Part shown: one piece after another, positions 43,311-51,841 of the stretch
How positions within the stretch are numbered: position 1 is the stretch's first letter
Layout of the letters: each line of letters begins with the position of its first letter
Source: Microbacterium sp. EYE_78
GTDB taxonomy: Bacteria; Actinomycetota; Actinomycetes; Actinomycetales; Microbacteriaceae
Assembly (NCBI RefSeq): GCF_023149035.1
Contig: NZ_JAHXMY010000001.1
Coordinates: forward strand, 1,116,001-1,180,000
Length of the DNA stretch: 64,000 bases
Direction: 5' to 3'
The notes under the pieces: generated by a model
Seen by the model: only the letters and a program-made list of their open reading frames with translations
Told to the model about the DNA's origin: nothing
Database searches by the model: none
Position numbers and translations under genes: made by a program

Positions 43311-44762
43311 TCAGGCCCGCGGCTCGTGGCGGCGGGGACGGTGGGTGAGGGCGACGAGGTCGCGGAGGGATTCGAGGGAGCCGGTGAGGATGCCGGCGGC
43401 CCGCGCCTGCACGAGGATATTCCCCAGCGCGGTGGCTTCGACAGGCCCGGCCAGCACGGGGACGCCGGCGCGGTCGGCCGTGCGCTGACAGAGCAGCTCG
43501 TTGAGTGCGCCGCCGCCGACGATGTGGATGACCCGGGTGTCGACGCCGCCGATGCGGCCGGCCTCGTGGGCGGCGTCCGCGAACGCTTGGGCGAGGGATT
43601 CGATGATGCTGCGGGCGAACTCGGCGCGGGTGCGCGGCGGTGCGACGTCGTGCTCGTCGCACCACGCCACGATGCGTGCGGGCATGTCGCCCGGCGGGAG
43701 GAAGCGCGGATCGTCGACGTCGAACACGGCGACGTCGCCGGTGACCTCCTCGGCGGCATCCAGCAGCGTCGGCAGATCGATGGCGTGCCCGTCGCGCTGC
43801 CAGCCGCGGACGGCCTCGCTGAGGATCCAGAGACCCATGACGTTGCGGAGCAGTCGGATGCGGCCGTCGACGCCGCCCTCGTTCGTGAACTTCGCCTCGC
43901 GCGCGGCGTCCGTGAGCACGGGCCGTTCGACCTCGACGCCCACCAGGCCCCACGTGCCGCACGAGATGTACGCGGCGTCGGGCGACGACATCGGGACGGC
44001 GACGACGGCGGATGCCGTGTCGTGCGACCCGACGGCGGTCACCGTGGTCTGCGCGCCGAGGATCTCGGCTGCGCCCCCGGCGAGCGTGCCCAGGGTCTCG
44101 CCTGGCGCGATGAGCGGGGCCAGCAGGTGACGCGGGAATCCGAGCGCGTCGATCAGGTCGGCATCCCACTCGCCTGTGTCGGCGCGCAGGAGCCCCGTCG
44201 TCGAGGCGTTGGTGCGCTCGGTGCGGGCCTGTCCGGTGAGCCAGAACCCGACCAGGTCGGGGATGAGCAGGGCGTGCTCGGCGAACGCGAGCAGCTCGGC
44301 GTCCTCGGCGGCGAACTGGTACAGCGTGTTGAACGGCAGGAACTGCAGGCCGTTGCGCGAGAACAGCTCGGCGTGAGGATGCGTCGCGTGCACCGCCTCG
44401 ACCCCCCGCGCCGTGCGCTCGTCGCGGTAGTGGAACGGCTCTCCCAGCAGGCGCGACCGCGCGACCAGGCCGTAGTCGACCGCCCACGAGTCGACGCCGA
44501 TGCTGGCGATGCCCGGGTGCTCACGCAGCGCGTCGCGCAGGCCCGTGAGCACCGAGCCGTACATGCCGACGAGGTTCCAGTGCAGGCCGTCGGCCAGGCG
44601 CACCGGGTCGTTGGCGAACCGGGCGACCGTGGCGGTGTCGAGCCGGTCGGCCGCGACGTGCCCGACGATGACGCGCCCGCTCGTCGCCCCGAGGTCGACC
44701 GCGGCGACGGTACCCGATGCGGCGCGCTCCCGCGCGGCGCGGGTACCCGATGCGGTGCTCAC
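43311..44762 (-). CDS. rhaB: Rhamnulokinase
   Basis: 483 residues, FGGY kinase family. Seen: [16 protein letters not shown] (phosphate 1), [35 protein letters not shown] (a Cys/Gly motif typical of rhamnulokinases) and [16 protein letters not shown] (adenosine site). Phosphorylates L-rhamnulose to rhamnulose 1-phosphate. GTG 44762 starts with no clear RBS; translation may depend on coupling or another in-frame start (VAAVDLG begins about residue 19). Fourth enzyme-coding gene of the operon. Confidence 0.92.
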   Translation of the reverse strand: MSTASGTRAARERAASGTVAAVDLGATSGRVIVGHVAADRLDTATVARFANDPVRLADGLHWNLVGMYGSVLTGLRDALREHPGIASIGVDSWAVDYGLVARSRLLGEPFHYRDERTARGVEAVHATHPHAELFSRNGLQFLPFNTLYQFAAEDAELLAFAEHALLIPDLVGFWLTGQARTERTNASTTGLLRADTGEWDADLIDALGFPRHLLAPLIAPGETLGTLAGGAAEILGAQTTVTAVGSHDTASAVVAVPMSSPDAAYISCGTWGLVGVEVERPVLTDAAREAKFTNEGGVDGRIRLLRNVMGLWILSEAVRGWQRDGHAIDLPTLLDAAEEVTGDVAVFDVDDPRFLPPGDMPARIVAWCDEHDVAPPRTRAEFARSIIESLAQAFADAAHEAGRIGGVDTRVIHIVGGGALNELLCQRTADRAGVPVLAGPVEATALGNILVQARAAGILTGSLESLRDLVALTHRPRRHEPRA

Positions 44763-44795
44763 GCGATCACCGCCGAGCGCGCCGCTGCACGCCTG

Positions 44796-44876
44796 TCCAC
44801 ATCCTGTTCTCCGGACGAGAGCACACGTCGCGAACCGGTCACGACGTGTGCGCTCGTTGCGAGAACATGCTGTGGA
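44796..44876. repeat. Intergenic palindromic repeat, family B copy 1
   Basis: Ends TCCACA (44796-44801) and TGTGGA (44871-44876). Inner 16-bp arms ACGAGAGCACACGTCG (44815-44830) and CGACGTGTGCGCTCGT (44842-44857) pair with one mismatch around ACCGGT. The same architecture and much of the same sequence recur at 50593-50673. It lies between the aldolase-dehydrogenase gene and rhaB within the operon. Confidence 0.7.
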
Positions 44877-44892
44877 TGCCGGGGGGCGGCGC

Positions 44893-46929
44893 TCATCGCA
44901 GGAAGGCGGCGGCGACGCCGGAGTCGACGGGGATGTGCAGGCCGGTCGTGCGCGAGAGCTCGGGGCCGGTCAGCACGTAGACCGCGTCGGCGACGTTCTC
45001 GGGGACGACCTCGCGCTTGAGGATCGTGCGGTTCGCGTAGAACTGCCCGAGGTCCTCTTCCTTCACACCGTAGGTCGCGGCGCGGTTCGCGCCCCAGCCG
45101 GCGGCGAAGATGCCCGACCCGCGGACGACGCCGTCGGGGTTGATGCCGTTGACCCGCACGCCGTGCTCGCCGAGCTCGACGGCCAGCAGGCGCACCTGGT
45201 GGGCCTGGTCGGCCTTCGTCGCCGAGTACGCGATGTTGTTGGGGCCTGCGAAGACGGAGTTCTTCGACGAGATGTAGATGACGTCGCCGCCCATCTTCTG
45301 CTCGATGAGCGCCTTCGCCGCAGCCTTCGCGACGAGGAACGAGCCCTTCGCCATCACGTCGTGCTGCAGGTCCCAGTCCTTCTCGGTGGTCTCGAGCAGC
45401 GGCTTCGACAGCGACAGGCCGGCGTTGTTCACGACGAGGTCGATGCCGCCGAAGGCGAGCACGGTCGCGTCGATCGCGGCCTGGACACCGGCGGCATCCG
45501 CCACGTTCGCGGCGACGCCGATGGCGACGTCCGTGCCGCCGAGCTCGGACGCGGCGGCCTGGGCCTTTTCGAGGTCGAGGTCGGCGACGACCACGCAGGC
45601 GCCCTCGGCCGCCAGGCGCACGGCGATGGCCTTGCCGATGCCGGATGCCGCACCTGTGACGAACGCGATGCGACCCTGGTGCGTCTTGGGCTTCGGCATC
45701 CGCTGCAGCTTCGCCTCTTCGAGGGCCCAGTACTCGATGCGGAACTTCTCGGCGTCCGAGATCGGCGCGTAGGTCGACAGCGCCTCGGCGCCGCGCATCA
45801 CGTTGATCGCGTTGACATAGAACTCACCGGCGACGCGCGCGGTCTGCTTGTTCGCGCCGTAGCTGAACATGCCGACGCCCGGGACGAGCACGATGAGGGG
45901 GTCGGCACCGCGGATGGCCGGCGACGAGGCGTCGGCGTGGGCGTCGTAATAGGCCTGGTAGTCGGCGCGGTAGGCCTCGTGCAGCTCGTGCAGGCGCGTG
46001 ATCGACTCCTCGATCGAGGCGGATGCCGGCAGGTCGAGGATGAGCGGCTTGACCTTCGTGCGCAGGAAGTGGTCGGGGCAGCTCGTGCCGAGCTCGGCCA
46101 GCGCGGGCGCCTGCTCGGACGCCAGGAAGTGCAGGACGACGTCGCTGTCGGTGTAGTGCCCGACCATCGGCTTGTCGGTCGAGGCGAGCCCGCGGATGGT
46201 GGGTGCGAGGGCCGCCGCCTTCGCGTGGCGCTCCTCGTCGGGCAGCGCCTCGAAGCCGGAGCGGACGCCGCCGAACGGCTCGGCCTTGCCGTGCTGGTCG
46301 ATGTAGGCCTGCGCGGTCTCGATGATCCACAGGCTGTTGCGCTCGGTCTCCTCGGAGGTGTCGCCCCACGCGGTGATGCCGTGTCCGCCGAGGATCGTGC
46401 CGATCGCCTGCGGGTTCTGCTCCTTGATCGCCGCGATGTCGAGGCCCAACTGGAAGCCGGGGCGACGCCACGGCACCCAGACGACCTTGTCGCCGAAGAT
46501 CTCGGCGGTCAGGCGCTCGCCGTCTGCGGCGGTCGCGATGGCGATGCCGGCGTCGGGGTGCAGGTGGTCGACGTGAGCGGCATCGACCAATCCGTGCATC
46601 GCGGTGTCGATCGAGGGTGCGGCGCCCCCCTTGCCGTGCAGTGTGTAGTCGAACGCGGCGACCATCTCGTCCTCGCGCTCCACACCCGGGTAGACGCCGA
46701 CGAGCGCGCGCATGCGGTCGAGGCGGAGGACGGCCAGGCCCGACTCGGTCAGCGTGCCGAGGTCGCCGCCGGAGCCCTTGACCCACATGAGCTCGACGGG
46801 CTCGCCCGTCACCGGGTCGGTGTCGGTGCCCTTCGCGGAGGTGTTGCCGCCCGCGTAGTTGGTGACCTTCGGGTCGGAGCCGAGGCGGTTGCTGCGCGCG
46901 ATGAGGTCCGCGGCGGTGGGGTTCGTCAT
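44893..46929 (-). CDS. rhaD: Bifunctional rhamnulose-1-phosphate aldolase / short-chain dehydrogenase
   Basis: 678 residues, two fused enzymes. Residues 1-400: class II aldolase/adducin domain (LIARSNRLGSDPKVTNYAGGN, HLHPDAGIAIA with zinc ligands, ILGGHGITAWG). Residues about 425-678: SDR (AFVTGAASGIGKAIAVRL, NNAGLS, YISSKNSVF, AYSATKADQ, terminal TGLHIPVDSG). The aldolase splits rhamnulose 1-phosphate into dihydroxyacetone phosphate and L-lactaldehyde; the dehydrogenase half then oxidises lactaldehyde to lactate. This fusion (also called RhaEW) is common in rhizobia, Bacillus and actinobacteria. The name rhaD here covers the fused protein. Confidence 0.95.
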   Translation of the reverse strand: MTNPTAADLIARSNRLGSDPKVTNYAGGNTSAKGTDTDPVTGEPVELMWVKGSGGDLGTLTESGLAVLRLDRMRALVGVYPGVEREDEMVAAFDYTLHGKGGAAPSIDTAMHGLVDAAHVDHLHPDAGIAIATAADGERLTAEIFGDKVVWVPWRRPGFQLGLDIAAIKEQNPQAIGTILGGHGITAWGDTSEETERNSLWIIETAQAYIDQHGKAEPFGGVRSGFEALPDEERHAKAAALAPTIRGLASTDKPMVGHYTDSDVVLHFLASEQAPALAELGTSCPDHFLRTKVKPLILDLPASASIEESITRLHELHEAYRADYQAYYDAHADASSPAIRGADPLIVLVPGVGMFSYGANKQTARVAGEFYVNAINVMRGAEALSTYAPISDAEKFRIEYWALEEAKLQRMPKPKTHQGRIAFVTGAASGIGKAIAVRLAAEGACVVVADLDLEKAQAAASELGGTDVAIGVAANVADAAGVQAAIDATVLAFGGIDLVVNNAGLSLSKPLLETTEKDWDLQHDVMAKGSFLVAKAAAKALIEQKMGGDVIYISSKNSVFAGPNNIAYSATKADQAHQVRLLAVELGEHGVRVNGINPDGVVRGSGIFAAGWGANRAATYGVKEEDLGQFYANRTILKREVVPENVADAVYVLTGPELSRTTGLHIPVDSGVAAAFLR

Positions 46930-46955
46930 GGGTGTTCCTTCGGTGCGGGTCGGGA

Positions 46956-47804
46956 TCAGAGGGCCGCGAGGCGCGCGGCGAAACGGTCGAGGGTGAGGGA
47001 TGCGGCGGGGCCGTCGTCGGGCCGGTTCAGGTGGCCGTGGTCGGTGCCGGGCTCGACGACGTGCTCGACGTCACGGCCCGCGGCGGCGAGCGCGCGGGCG
47101 AAGTGCTCGCTCGAGACGCGGAGCTCGTCGACGTCGCCCGCGACGATCAGGGTCGGGGGGAACTCGGCCAGCTCGTCCCCGGACGCCCGCCCCGGGATCG
47201 CGGCCAGCGGCGCGTCGTCGACCGCGCCGCCGAGGTAGTTCTCGTACATGCCGAGGACCGCGGCGGCGCCGAAGCGATCGGCCTCGGGGTTCGCGTCGAG
47301 CGCGGCGCGGAGCGCGGCATCCGGCTCGGGCTGCTGGGCGAGCAGCGTCGGGTAGGCGAGGAGGACGAGGGCGGGCAGGCGCCGGTCGGTCTCGACGAGG
47401 CGCAGGACGGCGCCGACCGCGATGTTGCCGCCTGCGCTCGCGCCGCCGATCGCCAGCCGGTCGGGATCGACCCCCAGGGTGGCGGCTTCGGCGAGGGCCC
47501 ACTCCCACGCCTTCATCGTGTCGTCGGATGCCGCGGGGAAATGCGCGCGCTCGCGACCGGTGGACGATTCCGGCACGGCAGTGCCCTCGGCGAGCGGAGC
47601 GAGGCGGTAGTCCAGCGAGAAGACGGTGGTCCCGGCATCCGCCAACGTCCGTGCGACCGCGTCGGCCTCGGGCATGTCGAGGTCGCCGCCGGCGAAGCCG
47701 CCGCCGTGCAGCCACAGCAGCCCGGGCGTCGGGCGCTCGAGGACCGCGGCCGGGTACACGCGGACGAGGCCGTCGGCCGCGCCGTAGGGGGAGGGCGTTG
47801 TCAT
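46956..47804 (-). CDS. Alpha/beta hydrolase (acetyl-esterase type) within the rhamnose operon
   Basis: 282 residues, hormone-sensitive-lipase-like family. Oxyanion motif LWLHGGGFAGGD, nucleophile elbow GGASAGGN, acid in VAGDVDEL and His in GTDHGHLNRPDD. It lacks a signal peptide and so is cytosolic. The position between rhaI and the aldolase gene implies a role with rhamnose sources, perhaps removing acetyl or other acyl groups from plant-derived rhamnose or opening an ester. This is inference. ATG 47804 is preceded by GGAAGA. Confidence 0.82.
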   Translation of the reverse strand: MTTPSPYGAADGLVRVYPAAVLERPTPGLLWLHGGGFAGGDLDMPEADAVARTLADAGTTVFSLDYRLAPLAEGTAVPESSTGRERAHFPAASDDTMKAWEWALAEAATLGVDPDRLAIGGASAGGNIAVGAVLRLVETDRRLPALVLLAYPTLLAQQPEPDAALRAALDANPEADRFGAAAVLGMYENYLGGAVDDAPLAAIPGRASGDELAEFPPTLIVAGDVDELRVSSEHFARALAAAGRDVEHVVEPGTDHGHLNRPDDGPAASLTLDRFAARLAAL

Positions 47805-47828
47805 GGGTCTTCCGTCGGTGGTCCGAGG

Positions 47829-47877
47829 CTCCCCTGTCACGATGTGCCGACGGTCGCGGCGTGTCGGGACAGGGGAG
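47829..47877. repeat. Intergenic palindromic repeat, family A copy 2
   Basis: Perfect 10-bp arms CTCCCCTGTC (47829-47838) and GACAGGGGAG (47868-47877). The right half read on the minus strand, CTCCCCTGTCCCGACACGCC, matches the minus-strand reading of the repeat at 608-668 with one or two differences. It lies between rhaI and the hydrolase gene. Confidence 0.65.
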
Positions 47878-47894
47878 CGGAGGGGATGCCGGGG

Positions 47895-49061
47895 TCAGGC
47901 GCCCCAGCCGGCCTGGGTGCCGCCGACGCGGTCCTCGGCGATGCGGTGCTGGTAGCCCGAGGCGGCGTAGGCGGCCATCGGGTCGGCGGCGAGGCCGCGG
48001 GACTCGCGCCACTCCGCGAGCGCGGGGCGCACGTCGGTGTAGAACGCGTCCATGAGCACGGCGTTGGCGCCGAGGACGTCGTTCGCCTGCTGCGCCGCGT
48101 CGAGGGCCGCGCGGTCGACGAGCAGCGCGCGCGCCGTCATCTCCTGCACGTTGAGCACCGAGCGGATCTGCCCGGGGATCTTGTCCTCGATGTTGTGGCA
48201 CTGGTCGAGCATGAAGGCGACGTCGGGGTTGTTGAGGCCGCCGCCGCGCACCACCTCGAACAGGATGCGGAACAGCTGGAACGGGTCGGCTGCGCCCACG
48301 ATGAGGTCGTCGTCGGCGTAGAAGCGCGAGTTGAAGTCGAAGGAGCCGAGCTTGCCGAGGCGCAGGAGCTGCATCACGATGAACTCGATGTTCGTGCCCG
48401 GCGCGTGGTGACCGGTGTCGAGGCAGACCATGGCCTTGTCGCCGAGGGCAGCCACCTGCGCGTAGGACGTCCCCCAGTCGGGAACGTCGGTGTGGTAGAA
48501 CGACGGCTCGAAGAACTTGTACTCGAGCACGAGGCGCTGGGCGTCGCCGAGGCGGGCGTAGATCTGCTGCAGCGAGTCCTGCAGGCGGTCCTGCCGGGAG
48601 CGCATGTCGTTCTGACCGGGGTAGTTCGACCCCTCGGCGAGCCAGATCTTGAGGTCGCGGCTGCCGGTGGCATCCATGATGTCGATGCACTCGAGGTGAT
48701 GGTCGATCGCCTTGCGGCGGATGCGCTCGTCGTGGTGGGTCAGGGCGCCGAACTTGTAGTCCTCGTCCTGGAACGTGTTGGAGTTCACGGTGCCGAGCTC
48801 GACGCCGAGGTCCTCGGCGTGACGGCGGAGGGCGGCGTAGTCGTCGACCTTGTCCCACGGGATGTGGAGCGCGACGCTGGGGGCCAGGGCGGTGTAGCGG
48901 TTGACCTCGGCGGCATCCGAGATCTTCTCGAACGGGTCGCGCGGGGTGCCGGCCGTCGCGAAGACGCGGAACCGCGTGCCGGAGTTGCCGAACGCCCAGC
49001 TGGGCAGCTCGATGCCCTGGCCTTCGAGCTGCGTGAGGATCTCGGGGGACAACGTCGTCAT
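47895..49061 (-). CDS. rhaI: L-rhamnose isomerase
   Basis: 388 residues, the actinobacterial/Pseudomonas-type rhamnose isomerase (TIM barrel). Seen: VALHIPWDKVDD, VNSNTFQD, LVLEYKFFEPSFYHTDV with metal-binding Glu, CLDTGHHAPGTN, and FDFNSRFYADDDL with metal-binding Asp. Converts L-rhamnose to L-rhamnulose in the cytosol. ATGA overlap with rhaM upstream. Confidence 0.94.
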   Translation of the reverse strand: MTTLSPEILTQLEGQGIELPSWAFGNSGTRFRVFATAGTPRDPFEKISDAAEVNRYTALAPSVALHIPWDKVDDYAALRRHAEDLGVELGTVNSNTFQDEDYKFGALTHHDERIRRKAIDHHLECIDIMDATGSRDLKIWLAEGSNYPGQNDMRSRQDRLQDSLQQIYARLGDAQRLVLEYKFFEPSFYHTDVPDWGTSYAQVAALGDKAMVCLDTGHHAPGTNIEFIVMQLLRLGKLGSFDFNSRFYADDDLIVGAADPFQLFRILFEVVRGGGLNNPDVAFMLDQCHNIEDKIPGQIRSVLNVQEMTARALLVDRAALDAAQQANDVLGANAVLMDAFYTDVRPALAEWRESRGLAADPMAAYAASGYQHRIAEDRVGGTQAGWGA

Positions 49062-49423
49062 GATGCGTCGCTTTCTGAAGGAGCGCCGGCGGCGGCCGCC
49101 AGCTGGTCGTGCAGGTTGAAGACTTCGGTGAGGGGCGTCGCCGCCTGGTCGGGGCGACCGGCGAGACCGACGAAGAAGCGGCCCATCTCGGCCTCCCAGC
49201 GGGCGGCGACGGGGGAGGCGGCGAGGTAGGCCTGCGCTGCCGCGTCGTCGTCGGTCTCGTAGTAGCCGAAGAGCCGGCCTCCGTCGCCGAGGAAGAGGGA
49301 GTAGTTGCGCCGACCGGATGCCTCGATCTCGGCCAGCATCTCGGGCCAGACGGGGGTGTGGCGGGCGACGTACTCGTCGACGAGCGCCGGATCGACCTGC
49401 AGCTGGAAGGCTACGCGGGTCAT
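49058..49423 (-). CDS. rhaM: L-rhamnose mutarotase
   Basis: 121 residues. The family's His is in EYVARHTPVWPEML, Tyr/Arg in RRNYSLFL and the Tyr pair in LFGYYET. Interconverts alpha and beta anomers of L-rhamnose so the isomerase is fed the right form. ATG 49423 follows AAGGAG at ideal distance; the longer open frame upstream is rejected. First gene of the leftward rhamnose operon. Confidence 0.92.
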   Translation of the reverse strand: MTRVAFQLQVDPALVDEYVARHTPVWPEMLAEIEASGRRNYSLFLGDGGRLFGYYETDDDAAAQAYLAASPVAARWEAEMGRFFVGLAGRPDQAATPLTEVFNLHDQLAAAAGAPSESDAS

Positions 49424-49494
49424 GTCACTCCTTCGTGAGGGGGTCGGGACGCTGCAGATCGTCTCGTCGAGGTTGTGATGTGAACGTTGCGATG

Positions 49495-49506
49495 TGAAAC
49501 GATTCA
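49495..49506. promoter_or_regulatory. LacI-family operator of the rhamnose operon
   Basis: TGAAACGATTCA, a near-perfect palindrome with central CG (TGAA-WCGW-TTCA), in the gap between rhaM and the divergent LacI gene. A TAACGT box at 49519-49524 could be the -10 of the regulator gene, and TTGAAT / TCACAT on the minus strand could drive rhaM; both would be covered by repressor bound here. Confidence 0.65.
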
Positions 49507-49556
49507 ACACCGCCAACACTAACGTGGGGGTGAAGCATCCGTCAAGGCAGGTGAAC

Positions 49557-50558
49557 GTGGCAGTCAGTGTGAAGGACGTCGCGCGCGCAGCGGGGGTCTC
49601 GGTGGGGACGGTCTCGAACGTCCTGAACCGCCCCGCGCGAGTCGCGCCGTCAACGGTGGAGCGCGTCCACGCGGCGATCGCGGAGCTCGGCTTCGTGCGC
49701 AACGACGCCGCCCGGCAGCTGCGCGCCGGCCGCAGTCGCAGCGTCGGGCTGATCGTCCTCGACAGCGCCAACCCGTTCTTCGCCGAGGTCTCGCGCGGCG
49801 CCGAGGAGCGCGCCGCCGAGCACGGCGTCACCGTGCTGCTCGGTAACAGCGGGCAGGACTCCGACCGCGAGAACGCGTACCTCGACCTCTTCCGCGAGCA
49901 GCGCGTGAACGGCGTGCTGCTGACGCCGCACCACCTCGATGATCACCGCGCCGACGCGCTCGCCGAGGCGGGGGTGCCGGTCGTGCTCGTGGACGCCGAG
50001 TCCGACGGCACCCTGCCCTCCGTCGCGGTCGACGACGTGGAGGGCGGATACCTCGCCGTCCGGCACCTGCTCGACCAGGGGCGGCGACGCATCCTGTTCG
50101 CCGGTGGCCCGGCATCCATTCGTCAGGTCGCCGACCGCCTCGAGGGTGCGCGGCGCGCGCTCGACGGGGTGGAGGGCGCGTCGCTCGAGGTCGTCGAGAC
50201 CGACGAGCTGACGGTGCTCGCGGGCCGGGAGGTCGGCGAACGATTGGCGCGGCGTGACGCTGCGGACCGCCCGGACGGCGTGTTCTGCGCGAACGACCTG
50301 CTCGCGGTGGGCGTGCTGCAGGGGGCGGGCATCCTCGGCGAGCTGCGCGTGCCCGCCGACCTCGCCCTCATCGGTTACGACGACATCGCCTTCGCGCAGT
50401 CCACGGTCGTGCCGCTGAGCTCGATCCGCCAGCCGGCGCGCGAGATCGGAGCGGCGGCCGTCGATGCCCTATTCGCCGCCCTCGCGGATCCGGATGCCGA
50501 GCCGCAGCGCGTGCGCTTCCGCCCCGAGCTCGTGGTCCGCGCCTCCACCGGCGGCTGA
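49557..50558 (+). CDS. LacI-family regulator, probable rhamnose repressor
   Basis: 333 residues. Helix-turn-helix VKDVARAAGVSVGTVSNVLN (residues 5-24), hinge AARQLRAGRSRSVGLIV, sensor domain with SANPFFAEVSRGAEERA and DGVFCANDLLAVGV, LALIGYDDIAFAQSTVVPL. Divergent from the rhamnose genes with a LacI operator in the shared gap, so it is their likely repressor, released by rhamnose or rhamnulose. GTG 49557 is chosen for AAGGCAGG 5 bases upstream; an in-frame GTG at 49494 overlaps the operator and is unlikely. Confidence 0.9.
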   Translation: MAVSVKDVARAAGVSVGTVSNVLNRPARVAPSTVERVHAAIAELGFVRNDAARQLRAGRSRSVGLIVLDSANPFFAEVSRGAEERAAEHGVTVLLGNSGQDSDRENAYLDLFREQRVNGVLLTPHHLDDHRADALAEAGVPVVLVDAESDGTLPSVAVDDVEGGYLAVRHLLDQGRRRILFAGGPASIRQVADRLEGARRALDGVEGASLEVVETDELTVLAGREVGERLARRDAADRPDGVFCANDLLAVGVLQGAGILGELRVPADLALIGYDDIAFAQSTVVPLSSIRQPAREIGAAAVDALFAALADPDAEPQRVRFRPELVVRASTGG

Positions 50559-50592
50559 GTCGGCCGCGCTGCGGGCTCGCCGCGCCATGATG

Positions 50593-50673
50593 TCCACATC
50601 ATGTGCTGTGGACGATCGCACACGCTGCGACCGGTGCGCGACGTGTGCGCTCGTCGCGAGCACATGATGTGGA
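50593..50673. repeat. Intergenic palindromic repeat, family B copy 2
   Basis: Perfect 15-bp outer arms TCCACATCATGTGCT (50593-50607) and AGCACATGATGTGGA (50659-50673). Inner arms GACGATCGCACACG and CGTGTGCGCTCGTC pair with one mismatch around ACCGGT. Strongly resembles 44796-44876. It lies between two convergent genes and could serve as a bidirectional terminator. Confidence 0.75.
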
Positions 50674-50685
50674 TGCCGGGACGCT

Positions 50686-50717
50686 GCGGCGCGCGCGCGC
50701 GCCGCGCGCGCGGCGCG
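50686..50717. repeat. Alternating GC tract
   Basis: About 32 bases of nearly pure alternating G and C, self-complementary, in the gap between the LacI gene and the phosphotransferase gene. Besides this and the palindrome, the 260-base gap (50559-50818) shows nothing coding. Confidence 0.6.
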
Positions 50718-50818
50718 AAAGCGCGTGCTCGTGCCGAGCGCGCCGGGTTCGGAGCGGCACACCGACGCGCGTTCGGCAACGACGCACGCGCTCGCGCCGG
50801 TTCCCCCCGACCGGCGCG

Positions 50819-51841
50819 TCACCCGCGCAGCGTGCGCTCGGCCCAGGCGCGCCAGCGCGGGCGGAAGAGGTACAGGCAGGCGAGGCGCAGCCGCGTCGCG
50901 GCGCCGTAGGCGACGAGGCGCTCGGGGTCAGCGCCGACGTCGGCGGCGGTGCGGTCGATCCACGTGCGGGCGACGTGCGCCCGATCCGGCGACCAGTGGC
51001 CCTGCGCGACGCGCAGATCCACGTGCGCCCGCAAATTCGCGAGGTCGAGCTCGGGCTCGGCGGCGCTGACGGTGTCGACGTCGAGCAGCCCGAGGCGGGC
51101 GCCGTCCCACAGCAGCTGCTTGTCGTGCAGGTCGCGGTGCGCGAGCACGAGCCGGGATGACGTATGCCGCAGCAGCCCTGCGGTGACCTCGTCGGCCTGC
51201 CGGTGGATCGCCGCGGCTGCGTCGGGCAGTGCGCGCGCCGCGTGCTCCGCCCATTCGCGGACGACGTCGGCCTCGGCGGTGGCGTCGTGGACCGGGGCAC
51301 CACCGGCATCCGTCCCCGCGATCGCCGACCAGTCGTCGTGCCAGCGTTCCCACGCGGCGCGCCACTCCGCGTCCGTCACCGAGTCGTCGGCACCCAGCGC
51401 ATGCAGCGTGCGACCGGGCACGGCGGTGAACCGGACGACGCCGCGCGCCTCGGCCGACGGATCCCGCTCGAGCGTCGGCACGACGAAGCGCGTGCCGAAG
51501 GCGGCAGCGCGATCGGATGCCGCGACCACCGCCGCGGCCTTCTTCGGCCGCACGACTTTGAGATAGGCCTCGCCGCCCGGCGCTCGCACGACGGCGCGCT
51601 TGCCGGGACGGTGCGAGACGACCTGCCCGTCGAGGCCGGTGAGGCCCGGCAGGGCGGGGTCGTCGCCGGCGTCGTCGACCGCGAGTCGCCCGGACGACCA
51701 CCACGCGCCGCGCACCCGATCGGGGCCGTCGGTGGAGCGCAGCTCGACGGGCATCGGGCCCGCCGTCGCCGGCCACGCGCGCGCGACGCACCACTCGAGA
51801 TCGCCCCGCCGGACGGTCTCCGGCAGGTCGAGCGCGGTCAT
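50819..51841 (-). CDS. Phosphotransferase, APH/choline-kinase fold (second of pair)
   Basis: 340 residues. Kinase-like fold: KVVRPKKAAAVV with putative ATP-binding Lys, RLVLAHRDLHDKQLLWDG with catalytic Asp, and LGLLDVDTVSAAEPELDLAN with metal-binding Asp. The family phosphorylates small molecules such as aminoglycosides, sugars, choline or homoserine. Last gene of a six-gene operon; overlap of 4 bases with the other phosphotransferase gene. Two different kinases in one operon suggest two phosphorylation steps or a heterodimer. Drug resistance is not implied by the context. Confidence 0.82.
   Translation of the reverse strand: MTALDLPETVRRGDLEWCVARAWPATAGPMPVELRSTDGPDRVRGAWWSSGRLAVDDAGDDPALPGLTGLDGQVVSHRPGKRAVVRAPGGEAYLKVVRPKKAAAVVAASDRAAAFGTRFVVPTLERDPSAEARGVVRFTAVPGRTLHALGADDSVTDAEWRAAWERWHDDWSAIAGTDAGGAPVHDATAEADVVREWAEHAARALPDAAAAIHRQADEVTAGLLRHTSSRLVLAHRDLHDKQLLWDGARLGLLDVDTVSAAEPELDLANLRAHVDLRVAQGHWSPDRAHVARTWIDRTAADVGADPERLVAYGAATRLRLACLYLFRPRWRAWAERTLRG

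Noticed and set aside
42053..43759. Longer form of lldD starting at 43759
   Set aside because: The extra N-terminus runs through rhaB in another frame; ATG 43297 has a good RBS and matches the family's N-terminus.
44500..47238. 912-codon plus-strand frame over the aldolase/dehydrogenase gene
   Set aside because: Shadow of rhaD and rhaB; no conserved motif and a low-complexity composition.
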